A model generated the notes under the pieces. It was not told the DNA's origin, ran no database searches, and saw only the letters and a list, made by a program, of their open reading frames with translations. The position numbers and the translations under genes are program-made. Below are positions 55,501-64,000 of a stretch of DNA of 64,000 nt, one piece after another (position 1 is the stretch's first letter; the number at the start of each line of letters is the position of its first letter). This DNA is from Argopecten irradians (lineage: Eukaryota; Mollusca; Bivalvia; Pectinida; Pectinidae): positions 20,647,255-20,711,254 of the forward strand of contig NC_091138.1 in assembly GCF_041381155.1 (NCBI RefSeq), written 5' to 3'.

Positions 55501-55708
55501 AACTTTCTTCACTTTTCTTCGTCGGTCTAGACCAACTTTCAAACTTTGCAATATTGTCAAGGGGTTGCGCAGATGAAAATGGTAAAATTACATGCATAGA
55601 AAAGAGCGCCTTGGCTGCATCAAATCGTGGAGAGGTTAAATCGATTTCAGGAGGTAATTTAGAAGTTTTACGTTTTACCGGGTTTTCTTCTTCACTGGGC
55701 GCCGCCAT
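46566..55708 (-). CDS. LSM11: U7 snRNA-associated Sm-like protein LSm11, four coding exons, 377 aa
   Basis: Subunit specific to the U7 snRNP, which cleaves replication-dependent histone pre-mRNAs. With LSm10 it replaces SmD1/SmD2 in the Sm ring. Coding exons are 55336-55708, 52516-52655, 48006-48077 and 46566-47114. Phases agree, the boundaries are GT/AG, and the lengths sum to 1134 bases. Residues 22-36 (IDLTSPRFDAAKALF) match the N-terminal segment that binds FLASH in vertebrate LSm11. RNVLTRM (117-123) precedes the Sm1 half, which includes VKIWTRSACELRGFCTGYLV, AFDKYFNL and MDVDETYRKPV across exons 2-3. A long charged spacer follows, and the Sm2 half sits at the extreme C terminus (HANQLFIRGDNVVSISL). 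A long insertion between Sm1 and Sm2 is the hallmark of LSm11. Intron 1 holds a MITE; intron 2 holds a broken LINE with a 58-bp minisatellite. Confidence 0.93.
47115..48005 (-). other. LSM11 intron 3
   Basis: Flanked by donor CTCAG|GTCTGA (less usual than GTRAGT) and acceptor GTTGTAG|ACA. It has a long T-run at about 47246-47266 and no other recognisable content. Confidence 0.7.
48850..51336. repeat. 58-bp minisatellite expanded from LINE coding sequence, about 33 units
   Basis: Units of 58 bp with plus-strand core GTAGTTTAGATTCACTAATA, then GTACAGTTACTCCA and CAGTATCGGCATACTCTAAT. On the minus strand a unit reads LEYADTVWSNCTISESKL, the motif that in related LINEs follows the RT domain. At the right border the frame enters from the LINE (YVRPILEYADTVW) and at the left border it leaves into it (ESKLLES, then FEAMKLITGL). 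Since 58 is not a multiple of three, only border units are in phase. A composite hairpin element (50350-50943) interrupts the array. Variants AGACAG or AATCAG and TTCACT or TCCACT are regionally clustered. Confidence 0.93.
50350..50943. mobile_element. Composite hairpin/MITE element inside the 58-bp array
   Basis: The left part is a near-complete hairpin: arms 50356-50398 and 50449-50491 match perfectly over 43 bp, and the loop itself contains a second inverted pair around ATAGTGCCC/GGGCACTAT. The right part is bounded by 12-bp inverted repeats TTAGTACATCAC (50497-50508) and GTGATGTACTAA (50931-50942) and contains another GGGCACTATTG palindrome (about 50860-50883). Array units flank it on both sides. 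No open frame of note. A clear target duplication was not found. Confidence 0.8.
54521..54877 (-). mobile_element. TTAA-flanked MITE, copy 2 (357 bp, inverted)
   Basis: Same family as 36191-36546 in reverse orientation, inside LSM11 intron 1. The ends are AGATGCTCCACTGC and GCGGTGGAGCATCT. The right flank is TTAA (54878-54881) and the left flank is TTGA (54517-54520), one change from TTAA. Several substitutions relative to copy 1 indicate that the two insertions are not recent. Confidence 0.87.
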
Positions 55709-55944
55709 ATTTAAAAACTAGCAATATGGCCCTAACGTTTCGAATTTTATATCTTTTTCATTAGTCGATTTTATCCTTATACTTGTTGAAGTGTATCATT
55801 TATTTACGAGATAACTCCTGGAAATAAAATGAGATTAATGTATGCTTTTGTTTTAAAAGAAAACAAGAAATACGAAACTAAAAACAAAGCTAGCACTTGT
55901 TGCCGTAGTCACCGAGGACGCCATTTCTTGCAGTTGTTTTGAAA
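55709..55944. promoter_or_regulatory. Divergent promoter region between LSM11 and the CCDC166-like gene
   Basis: Only 236 bp separate the two start codons, so both promoters must lie here or overlap. There is no clear TATA box. YY1-like words (GCCATATT at the LSM11 start, CGCCATTT at about 55919) face each other. The LSM11 start codon sits in AAATATGGCGGC, close to the TISU element that serves both transcription (YY1) and translation of mRNAs with very short 5'UTRs. Co-regulation of the pair is inference. Confidence 0.65.
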
Positions 55945-58900
55945 ATGCCCCCAAAGAAGAAAGGTGGTAAGAAGGGAAAGAAAGGAAAGGGCGGCAAAGA
56001 TGACGATGGCGATGAACCAAAACAAAAACCAGCAACTCCTGAGCCAACAGAAAAGGAACTGATTCTCCAACAAGAGTGAGTGATAAACGTCGATTAGTTA
56101 GGCTATTGCAGATTAATGCATTTAACGTTATCTCAGTGTTTTGTTTTTGAAAAGAAGCCTCGTATACCGGTAAATGAAATCATAAGTAAAAAGACCAAAT
56201 TACATATAAGATGACTGAATTCATGAATCATACCTTGTTATGTATTTTTGCTCTTTATGTGCATCATGAAATTAATATGCATTTAATTATCCAGATTAGA
56301 AGCCTACTGTGTGGCAGATGCAAAGAAGCTTGTAATAGGCTTTACTTGCATGAATACATTCTCTTTTAGATTGGTAAAGGTGACATCGGATTTGGAGAAT
56401 GCAAGAAAGAAAGTCGAGGATCTGTATCCTTTGCCTAATTTTATAAATTTGGTAACATATTGTGCTCGTGCAATACAATGTTGGCACGTGATCATGCACA
56501 CCTAGAGTTTCATAGCCGATAGATAACGTTACATGTAATTTATTAGATATTTATTTATAGTTATATCATGGCGACAGCAAGGACCAAGAATTTCTTTTTC
56601 GGTACCTTCAAAAAATAACTGGTATTTTTTCAGTTTACCCAAGGATTTATATACGTCCATGGTTTACCAAAAATAAACAAAAAATATTGACCTTACCCCA
56701 TGTTATAACTGGAAATAAACATGGCACATGATCTTGCACAATACACTACTGGCAAGCAACCAGTTCTCACCAGGTACCAATTTTCACCATCGCATTTGGA
56801 CTTGTATGATCGCACACAAATTTTCAGAGCATTTTTTTGTGGAAATCAGCATGGTAGTGTCTTCTATCAGAAGATGGCTTTAGTGAATAAATTTCATGTT
56901 CATTGTGCAGATACAGATATGATGGCGAGAATTGGTACTTGGCAAGAACTGGTTGCCTGCCAGTACATATAATTCAATTTATTTGATCAAATTATGATGT
57001 ATTTAATTTATTTAGCTGACCATTTAAATTTCAATGAAAAAACAAAATAATTGAATTGTAAATCAGTTTACCATTTTAAATAAATGTCAAATAAAAAATG
57101 TTGGCACCTTTTTAAACCAGACAGCACTTTCCGCCATTCTTCCACTATGGCCTCATTGTAACATTGTATGACTGCATTTTAGACTAGAAACTGAGATTGT
57201 ATCAGAATTTACATTGCCATTCTGTACTTTTTATGTCATTAGCTGAAATTACGTTTGCGCATGATCATTTGCCGCACAAGATCATGTTCCTTTCCTGTAC
57301 ATCTGGATTGGCAACAATAAGTCCTTCATTAGAATTAGAATAAATAAAATGACTGGGAATCCCAGTTTTATCTGGAGGCATTGATCCCGACGCGATCTGA
57401 TGTATGCAACCAGTGTATCCAGTTGTATTCCCTACCTCTAATGATACATGTTGAGGAGGAAGGGTCAAGTATCGATGACCTGACTATGAAGGCATACGTG
57501 ATCGCGTCCTAGAGTCATATGTTGGCACGATAGTGTCAAGACTGGAAGAGCTAAAGGCGCTCGCATGACTAGATGGGGATGTTGGGATCATGTTTTAGGT
57601 AGTAGACGACAGTGATACAGACGGAGCCCAGAGGAAAGTGGAACAATATATGAAGTGACTGGTTGGGCTACTGTCTGCTGTCACTGGGTAGCTGCGAGTT
57701 ACTGGACATAATAATGTATTATGTGTTGAAGACCTGACCGGTTTCGTTTTCTTGTGAAAACTCCTCAGAGGTAGCGAGTTGAGTATGAGCTCCCCTTTAT
57801 ATATCCTAAGGATAGCCGGTAGCTGGTAGCCTATAGCCGGTAGCCTGTAGCCGTAGCCGGTAGCCGGATTCCCGTTTTGGGTAGCCGAAGGCCATTAGCC
57901 GGCAGAACATGGATGGTAGGTGTTAGCCGGTATTGGTAGCCGGTAATCTGGTGTTACAGCTTCTGCTGGCATGTTTCCAGCGGTGAATAGCTGATATACG
58001 GTATCTTTTATTAGAGTAACCGTTAATAATTACAGATGGTGGCTAGCTAGCAAATAGGGGGATGCTGGGAGTTTAAATTATGATAAACTAAGGAATCTCC
58101 ATTTGTAAGAGGACGAAGGATAATGACTCAATAATATGGATAAAGTAGACAATATCTATTACAGGATAAGTTATAAGGCAAATGTTACCTTAAGATATAG
58201 CATCTACACCAGATTGTAAACCCAAGGGTCCACAATTGCTGTCATGAGTCTAGACGCACGATCTTCCCATGTGTTTGTCACACTTTTGAACACACGTTTA
58301 AATGACTCGTCAATCATCAATTGTATACAACATGGATTCTAACATACAATCGAAAGATCATTGTATAACTTATCCTGTAATAGATATCGTCTACTTTATC
58401 CATATTGTTGAGTCATTATCCTTCGTCCTCTTACAAATAGAGATTCCTTAGTTTATCATAATATAAACTCCCAGCATCCCCCTATTTGCTAGCTAGCCAC
58501 CATCTGTAATTATTAACGGTTACTCTAATAAAAGATACCGTATATCAGCTATTCACCGCTGGAAACATGCCAGCAGAAGCTGTAACACAAGATTACCGGC
58601 TACCAATACCGGCTAACACCTACCATCCATGTTCTGCCGGCTAATGGCCTTCATTAGAATTAGTTGCCAGCCAGTAGCTAGACTTCACTGAGGTATTTTT
58701 TTCTTTTGTGAAACATTTACGGGTAGAGACTAGCAATTCCACCATTTTTACAATCAGCAGATAGACCTGTGTGAATGAATGAATCTTTAAACTGCATATC
58801 CTATGTACCTAGCTAGCTTTTGTGGCTGTTTTGAAGAGTGTCTATGTATCTATGTGAAGCAATGTTGAGCGCTGCATGCTCTTGGATGGATGCTTCGTTT

Positions 58901-61900
58901 ACTCATACCCCGACCTTTTAAATATAATGTTATAATTTTGTAATTATAACATGAGACACTTTTGAAACATTAAAGCATTGGCTACTTACAATTAGTCAGA
59001 AGTAATTTGGTGACAGTGAATCATTGGGTTTGCATGGCACCCTGTAGGTTGCCTTCGGACAGCATGGAAAGCACAGTGTTCTTTTTTGCAGGTAATTCGC
59101 AGGTTTTTGGCTTCATTGAAAGTCAAGGGACTTGTAGAAAGGCATTGATGGGCTCTGTGCATGCGATGACTGATAGAGTTTTTTTAACGCCTCCCTACAC
59201 TAACTAGAAATTGAGCTCCGGTTGCACACGCAATTAAAATCATAGTATTTACAGTACATATGATACAAGTTAAAAATGCTAATATAGCATACTTAGTGGA
59301 GCCTGAAATATATAGAATTTTGGTTTTCTCTTGTGGTTTAATGTTATTTTAAATGTTCATAATATAGTATTCAGCATTGATATAAAAATTGGTGATAATA
59401 GTGGCGGGGCTTTCCCCAGACATCTGTTAACACCGGTTTAGTATAGTATAGATTGATAGTAGTCACACTGTGACTTAAATTCGTGATCAATTATAGGAGA
59501 TACTTGGAGTTGTAGGCCAGTATTAGATTGTCACTAAACTGATTTGGCCTTGTATCTGGTTGTTTCTTGTATCTTGGTACTGGTTGGTGACTAGAGGGGT
59601 TTCTAATCAAAAGTAGGGACAGTAGTGTGTGCTGAGGATGTCCGGTAGAACCCAGGAAAGCTTTGGAAAGAAGATCGTCAATGAGTAGATACCATATATA
59701 ATTTTTTTATGGATATTGGCAATTCAGCTGCATAGTCTAATATCAAAGATTTATGGTACTCAATGTGTTACACGAGACAGCAATACCTTGATTGAAATCC
59801 TATTTACCAATGTACTCTTATACTTGCATCACGAGTTATCTTCTGAATTACATGTACACTTCATTGTCTCTGACATTCATATTACCATTCTATGATCCTT
59901 GATAAAACAATCAGACGAAAAGAGAATGACTGGCTACAGCAGGAGGCAAACAGGGTTCGCAACGAGAGTGTAAGTACAATACAACATAAGTGATATGTTA
60001 TGAAATATATTTTATGTGTATGAGAAATATATTTTCTTATTACAGTATACATCAGAACAGATTTCCATATGTTATAGAATGAATATATTTACATAATTTA
60101 TAAGAGGACAGTTGTTCCTATTTTGTAGCAGGATTACATGAGTTACAAGCATTGATTTTTTTTGGGGTATATCTTGGGCTGAATAAAGGCCCCTTACTAT
60201 TCAGAAATTTTGCTGTAGATTCCCGATTTCATATGCAAATTTTCCATAAAACATACATATCTTATTACAGAAAAAAATGTAGTAAATTTTGAATATGAAA
60301 ATTATTGATGAGAAATGGTTCCTATGTTACAGCATGAATACATGAGTTATATGGAGAAGAAAACCAGTAAGAGGCAGACGACCATCATCACCCTGAGTGA
60401 CCACAATAAACAACAAATCCGTAATATACTCCTAGAAAAAGAAATCATGGAGAAAGAATTTGATGAAAAAAAGCAGGGTAAGATACACTTTTATTTGGTC
60501 AAGGCATGAATAACAAACAGAATTTATTTAAAAGATAAACATATTTTCAATTTTCAAAGATAACTTATAAATTCCTCACAAGTTCCCCAAGGTAATGGTA
60601 TACATGCATATACATGTACATGTATTCGTTGTTTCTTTTGAACAGCTCTTGAAATTTTACTCCTGGAAAAGCAGAATTCTCTAAAGAAAACAAAAGATGA
60701 ACTGGCAGACCTTGCACCACTAAAGGTATTGATAACAGGAGTATAACTAAAGCTTTTACCAGTATAGGTAACAACAAATTAACATTTCAGTATGTTATTG
60801 TCTGAATCAACATAATTAAGACAATGGTATTGTTTATAATTGATATTATTCTTTGCCTTAAATGGTCAAATATTCACTATCTGTTAAAGTTTTAATGTGT
60901 TGCCCAGTCAACTAGATCACCAGCCTTCTAATATCTAACAAACAAAACCCTATCAATGTTAATTTTAACAGAACAGGTGCTGTTGGAGAGAAATTAATAC
61001 AATACTCAAACTCCTTAAAAGGAGAAGGGTAAATTACTAGCAAACGCATTTGACTTGTGATGTGTGAAGTCTTGAGTGGTTAGACTTTAAAGATTGACTT
61101 TTTGTGTTTGTTAGACCTTACAAACAGAACAATTGAACAAGATAAAAGAGCTTGAGAAGGAAGTGATGCAGATGAGAACGAAACACTCAGAAACTATACA
61201 GTCACTAAAGTCAACCTTCTTAAGGGACAAAAGGGAATTCCAAAGCGACTCGGAAAATCGAATTGCCACCTTACAGAAAAAAGCCAACAAGGTGAATAAG
61301 TTATCTATGATTGCATGTCTTTTGGTTCTTTTCAGTTTGTTATGTGTCTCCTTTCAAATTTAAAACAAAAACAAAAACAGTTTAACAAAGCTTACAGTGA
61401 TAGTTTGTTTTATGTTTTTAGTGTCATATGAAATCTATAGTTCGGTCAGATATCCAAATGTACAGGCCTAATAGTCTTCAGGGACCCAATTTCTCCGTAC
61501 AGTAAACTCCCTTTCTGCAATGTACACTTGGTAAAACATGGCAGAATTCATTTGCTATGATTTCCTATTCCATATCATACTACATTTGTATCTCCGTTAA
61601 TTCATTATTTTCAACTGTTTCAGGAAGCTATACAGTGTCTCACAGAACATACTAATGCTATCAAACTAGAAAACCGTAATCTACGACGGGAGTTATTAGA
61701 ACTAATCAAGACGACGCGGGCCTACCAGGAGCATAAACGGGAGCTCGAGGAGCAACGGAAACAGTTATTACGTGAGCAGCAATACGCTGAGGACTTGAAA
61801 AAGTTGAGAAATACACGTCAACATAAAGTTCTTAAATCATTTGGACTTACAGAAGGTGAAACAGATAAGGAGGACCAGAAACCTACTCTAGAAACATCAG

Positions 61901-61914
61901 TGGAGACTGGCTGA
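55945..61914 (+). CDS. CCDC166: CCDC166-like coiled-coil protein (DUF4515 family), seven exons, 310 aa
   Basis: Exons are 55945-56075, 56370-56423, 59915-59969, 60333-60477, 60646-60725, 61115-61291 and 61624-61914. All are bounded by GT/AG, phases agree, and they total 933 bases. The N terminus is a lysine/glycine-rich tail (MPPKKKGGKKGKKGKGGK) like those of several ciliary coiled-coil proteins. The rest, from about residue 38, is almost continuous coiled coil. Segments KIKELEKEVMQMRTKHSETI, TEHTNAIKLENRNLRRELLE and KRELEEQRKQLLREQQ align by eye with the C-terminal half of vertebrate CCDC166; the basal-body protein BBOF1 is a more distant relative. Molecular function is not established; a ciliary role is inference. 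The exon 2 donor (GTATCC) is weak, and an in-frame upstream acceptor at 56294 could add 25 residues. The stop codon lies in the first unit of a 31-bp minisatellite. Confidence 0.83.
56748..56966. repeat. Foldback repeat in intron 2 (arms about 36 bp)
   Basis: CTGGCAAGCAACCAGTTCTC through GTACCAATTTT (56748-56784) pairs with the complement of 56930-56966 with a few mismatches. Wider flanks share CATGATCTTG (56726) with CAAGATCATG (57281), so a larger nested inverted structure is possible. The open frame 56721-56972 spans the foldback and is not considered a gene. Confidence 0.65.
57887..58652. mobile_element. Large foldback element, two 289-bp arms and 188-bp loop
   Basis: The left arm 57887-58175 and right arm 58364-58652 are inverted copies of equal length with only scattered mismatches. 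For example GCTAGCTAGCAAATAGGGGG pairs with CCCCCTATTTGCTAGCTAGC. The loop is 58176-58363. A cluster of TAGCCGGTAGC motifs precedes the left arm (57810-57880). The 16-bp word CCTTCATTAGAATTAG occurs at 57323-57338 and again across the right-arm edge (58648-58663). No coding capacity. It lies within intron 2 of the CCDC166-like gene. Confidence 0.85.
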
Positions 61915-62585
61915 CCACTGTGGTCAGTGTATAAAGACTGGCTGACCCCTGTGGTCAGTGTGTAAAGACTGGCTGACCACTGTGGTCAGTGTGTAAAGAC
62001 TGGCTGACCCCTGTGGTCAGTGTATAAAGACTGGCTGACCCCTGTGGTCAGTGTATAAAGACTGGCTGACCACTGTGGTCAGTGTGTAAAGACTGGCTGA
62101 CCACTGTGGTCAGTGTGTAAAGACTGGCTGACCACTGTGGTCAGTGTAAAGACTGACTGACCACTGTGGTCAGTGTATAAAGACTGGTTGAACACTGTGG
62201 TCAGTGTGTAAAGACTGGCTGACCACTGTGGTCAGTGTGTAAAGACTGGCTGACCACTGTGGTCAGTGTATAAAGACTGACTGACCACTGTGGTCAGTGT
62301 GTAAAGACTGGCTGACCACTGTGGTCAGTGTAAAGACTGACTGACCACTGTGGTCAGTGTATAAAGACTGGTTGAACACTGTGGTCAGTGTGTAAAGACT
62401 GACTGACCACTGTGGTCAGTGTGTAAAGACTGGCTGACCCCTGTGGTCAGTGTATAAAGACTGGTTGAACACTGTGGTCAGTGTGTAAAGACTGACTGAC
62501 CACTGTGGTCAGTGTGTAAAGACTGGCTGACCACTGTGGTCAGTGTAAAGACTGACTGACCACTGTGGTTAGTGTAAAGACTAAA
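61906..62585 (+). repeat. Palindromic 31-bp minisatellite at the 3' end of the CCDC166-like gene
   Basis: About 22 units of GTGTAAAGACTGGCTGACC followed by ACTGTGGTCA. Each unit contains CTGACCACTGTGGTCAG, an inverted repeat with arms of up to 8 bp. In RNA this can form a CUGACC/GGUCAG stem with a 5-base loop. The first unit overlaps the last codons and supplies the TGA stop (61912-61914). The remaining units lie in the 3'UTR. Variants ACCCC, AACAC and a 27-bp unit lacking GTGT are scattered through the array. Confidence 0.95.
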
Positions 62586-63394
62586 TGACTGTAATTGTCA
62601 TTTTAAAACTGACTTCATGGTCAGTGGAAGAGTGCATTATTCCTGAAGGATTCAATCAAACAGCTCATATTTTACAGCGGATCCTTGTTTAATTTCGGCT
62701 AATTTAAATCAATGAGAAATATTACCAGATAATTTTCAATTTAGACGCTATATTGTGGATTCGTATACCGTATACATGTACTTGATTATATAAGCAGAGA
62801 GCCTTTTTCAAGTTTGAGGAGAAGCCACCCATTTCTTCAAGTTGGTGTATTTTTCTACATATCTTGATGGCAGATTTCTGTGTTTCTTATTTCAATCCAG
62901 ATTAACGACAATCTACTGGTCATATGACACATTCCACAAGAAGATCACCCATGTGTGTAAACTAATAAGAATGTCATCCAAGTGTTACATTGCATATTGC
63001 AATATACATTTTAATATTAAATTACATGTGTAAACTTGGAAAATGAACATGGTTATAGTTGTAATATTATTTATTGTTAACATGAATGATACATGCTCTG
63101 TGCTATCTATGTTTTTGATTATAAAGGTTGATTGTCTGGGTACACCGATTACTGCTCTGTATATAGAGGAGACGTAAATCACTGGTTACTATACATAGAT
63201 ATCAGGAGTCAGTATCCAAGTCAACATTGTACAATCAAACCTCATTAACTTTTAATCAACACTTCTACTTAACCCAACTTAAAAGTTTAGTGTACATACA
63301 TATATTGCTTGGTTGGGATCAAGAAAAAATTCAGATTATAGGGTGTACGTTTGAGTGATACTCATTTGAGTTAATGAAGTTTGACTGTATTTTT
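62586..63394. other. Unique sequence downstream of the CCDC166-like gene
   Basis: Presumably the rest of the 3'UTR and intergenic DNA. No AATAAA is evident close to the array; ATTAAA near 63018 is a possible signal. No gene recognised. Confidence 0.4.
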
Positions 63395-64000
63395 AGCCCA
63401 CCATCATCAGATGGTGGGCTATTCAAATTGCTTTTCGTCCGTGGTCGGTGGTCCGTCCGTCCGTCCTTCCGTCCGTTAACATTTCTTGTTACCGCTATTT
63501 CTCGGAAAGGGCTGAAGGGATCTTTCTCAAATTTCATATGTAGGTTCCCCTAGGGCCCTAGTTGTGCATATTACATTTTTGAACCGATCGGTTTACAAGA
63601 TGGCCGCCAGGCCGCCATCTTGGATTTTGATAGTTAAAGTTTGTTACCGCTATTTCTCAGAAAGTACTGAAGGGATCTCTCTCAAATTTCACATGTAGGT
63701 TCCCCTAGGGCCTTAGTTGTGCATATTTCATTTTTGAACCGATCGGTTGACAAGATGGCCGCCAGGCCGCCATCTTGGATTTTGATAGTTAAAGTTTGTT
63801 ACCGCTATTTCTCAGAAAGTACTGAAGGGATCTCTCCTAAATTTCACATGTAGGTTCCCCTAGGGCCCTTGTTGTGCATATTTCATTTTGGGACCGATCG
63901 GTCAACAAGATGGCCGCCAGGCCGCCATCTTGGATTTTGATAGTTAAAGTTTGTTACCGCTATTTCTCAGAAAGTATTGAAGGGATCTCTCTCAAATTTC
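63395..64000 (+). mobile_element. Second 155-bp-cored hairpin element, truncated by window end
   Basis: Same family and orientation as 12139-13307. The left hairpin AGCCCACCATC (63395-63405) and its complement (63410-63420) are followed by a GTCCGTCC-rich stretch and core units starting at 63490, 63645, 63800 and 63955, exactly 155 bp apart. Each unit has the inverted pair AAGATGGCCGCC/GGCCGCCATCTT, here more symmetrical than in the first copy. The right end lies outside the window. Confidence 0.85.

Noticed and set aside
56721..56972. 83-codon plus-strand open frame inside intron 2 of the CCDC166-like gene
   Set aside because: It spans a foldback repeat, so its ends are inverted copies of each other. 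No family resemblance.

Overview
The window looks like nuclear DNA from a bivalve mollusc. It is AT-rich with long introns and GT/AG splice sites. Three animal genes can be assembled exon by exon. It also carries tRNA-derived SINE, hairpin-ended and LINE sequences of types common in bivalves. The species cannot be fixed from the sequence alone; a scallop- or clam-like genome is only an impression.

Layout: 1-36 kb is gene-poor and dominated by minisatellites: 72-bp units at 1-2880, 40-bp units at 3145-8135, 35-bp units near 16.6 kb, 31-bp units at 18.9-25.0 kb, 13-bp units at 25.4-28.1 kb, two unrelated 44-bp arrays at 29.9-32.1 and 33.1-33.9 kb, and a 24-bp array at 35.6 kb. With the arrays near 50 and 62 kb, tandem repeats make up about a third of the window. 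A 155-bp-cored element with hairpin ends lies at 12.1-13.3 kb, and a second copy enters at 63.4 kb and runs off the end.

Genes: FOXJ1 (minus, two coding exons, 39047-40806, with a likely upstream 5'UTR exon at 42.1 kb) encodes the forkhead master regulator of motile ciliogenesis. LSM11 (minus, four coding exons, 46566-55708) encodes the U7 snRNP-specific Sm-like protein of histone pre-mRNA 3'-end processing. A CCDC166-like coiled-coil gene (plus, seven exons, 55945-61914) starts head-to-head with LSM11, only 236 bp away, so the two probably share a promoter. FOXJ1 and the CCDC166-like gene may both serve cilia, but the sequence shows no operon-like coupling.

The most notable structures are these. 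(1) A 58-bp minisatellite in LSM11 intron 2 is an expansion of a piece of reverse-transcriptase-type LINE coding sequence, whose reading frame continues into both array edges. (2) A palindromic 31-bp minisatellite has a first unit that contains the stop codon of the CCDC166-like gene. (3) Several foldback or MITE elements have clear boundaries: a 79-bp hairpin with a 7-bp target duplication, a pair of ~356-bp TTAA-flanked elements in opposite orientation, a foldback with two 289-bp arms, and a composite hairpin element inside the 58-bp array. I found no defence-like or otherwise unprecedented multi-gene system.
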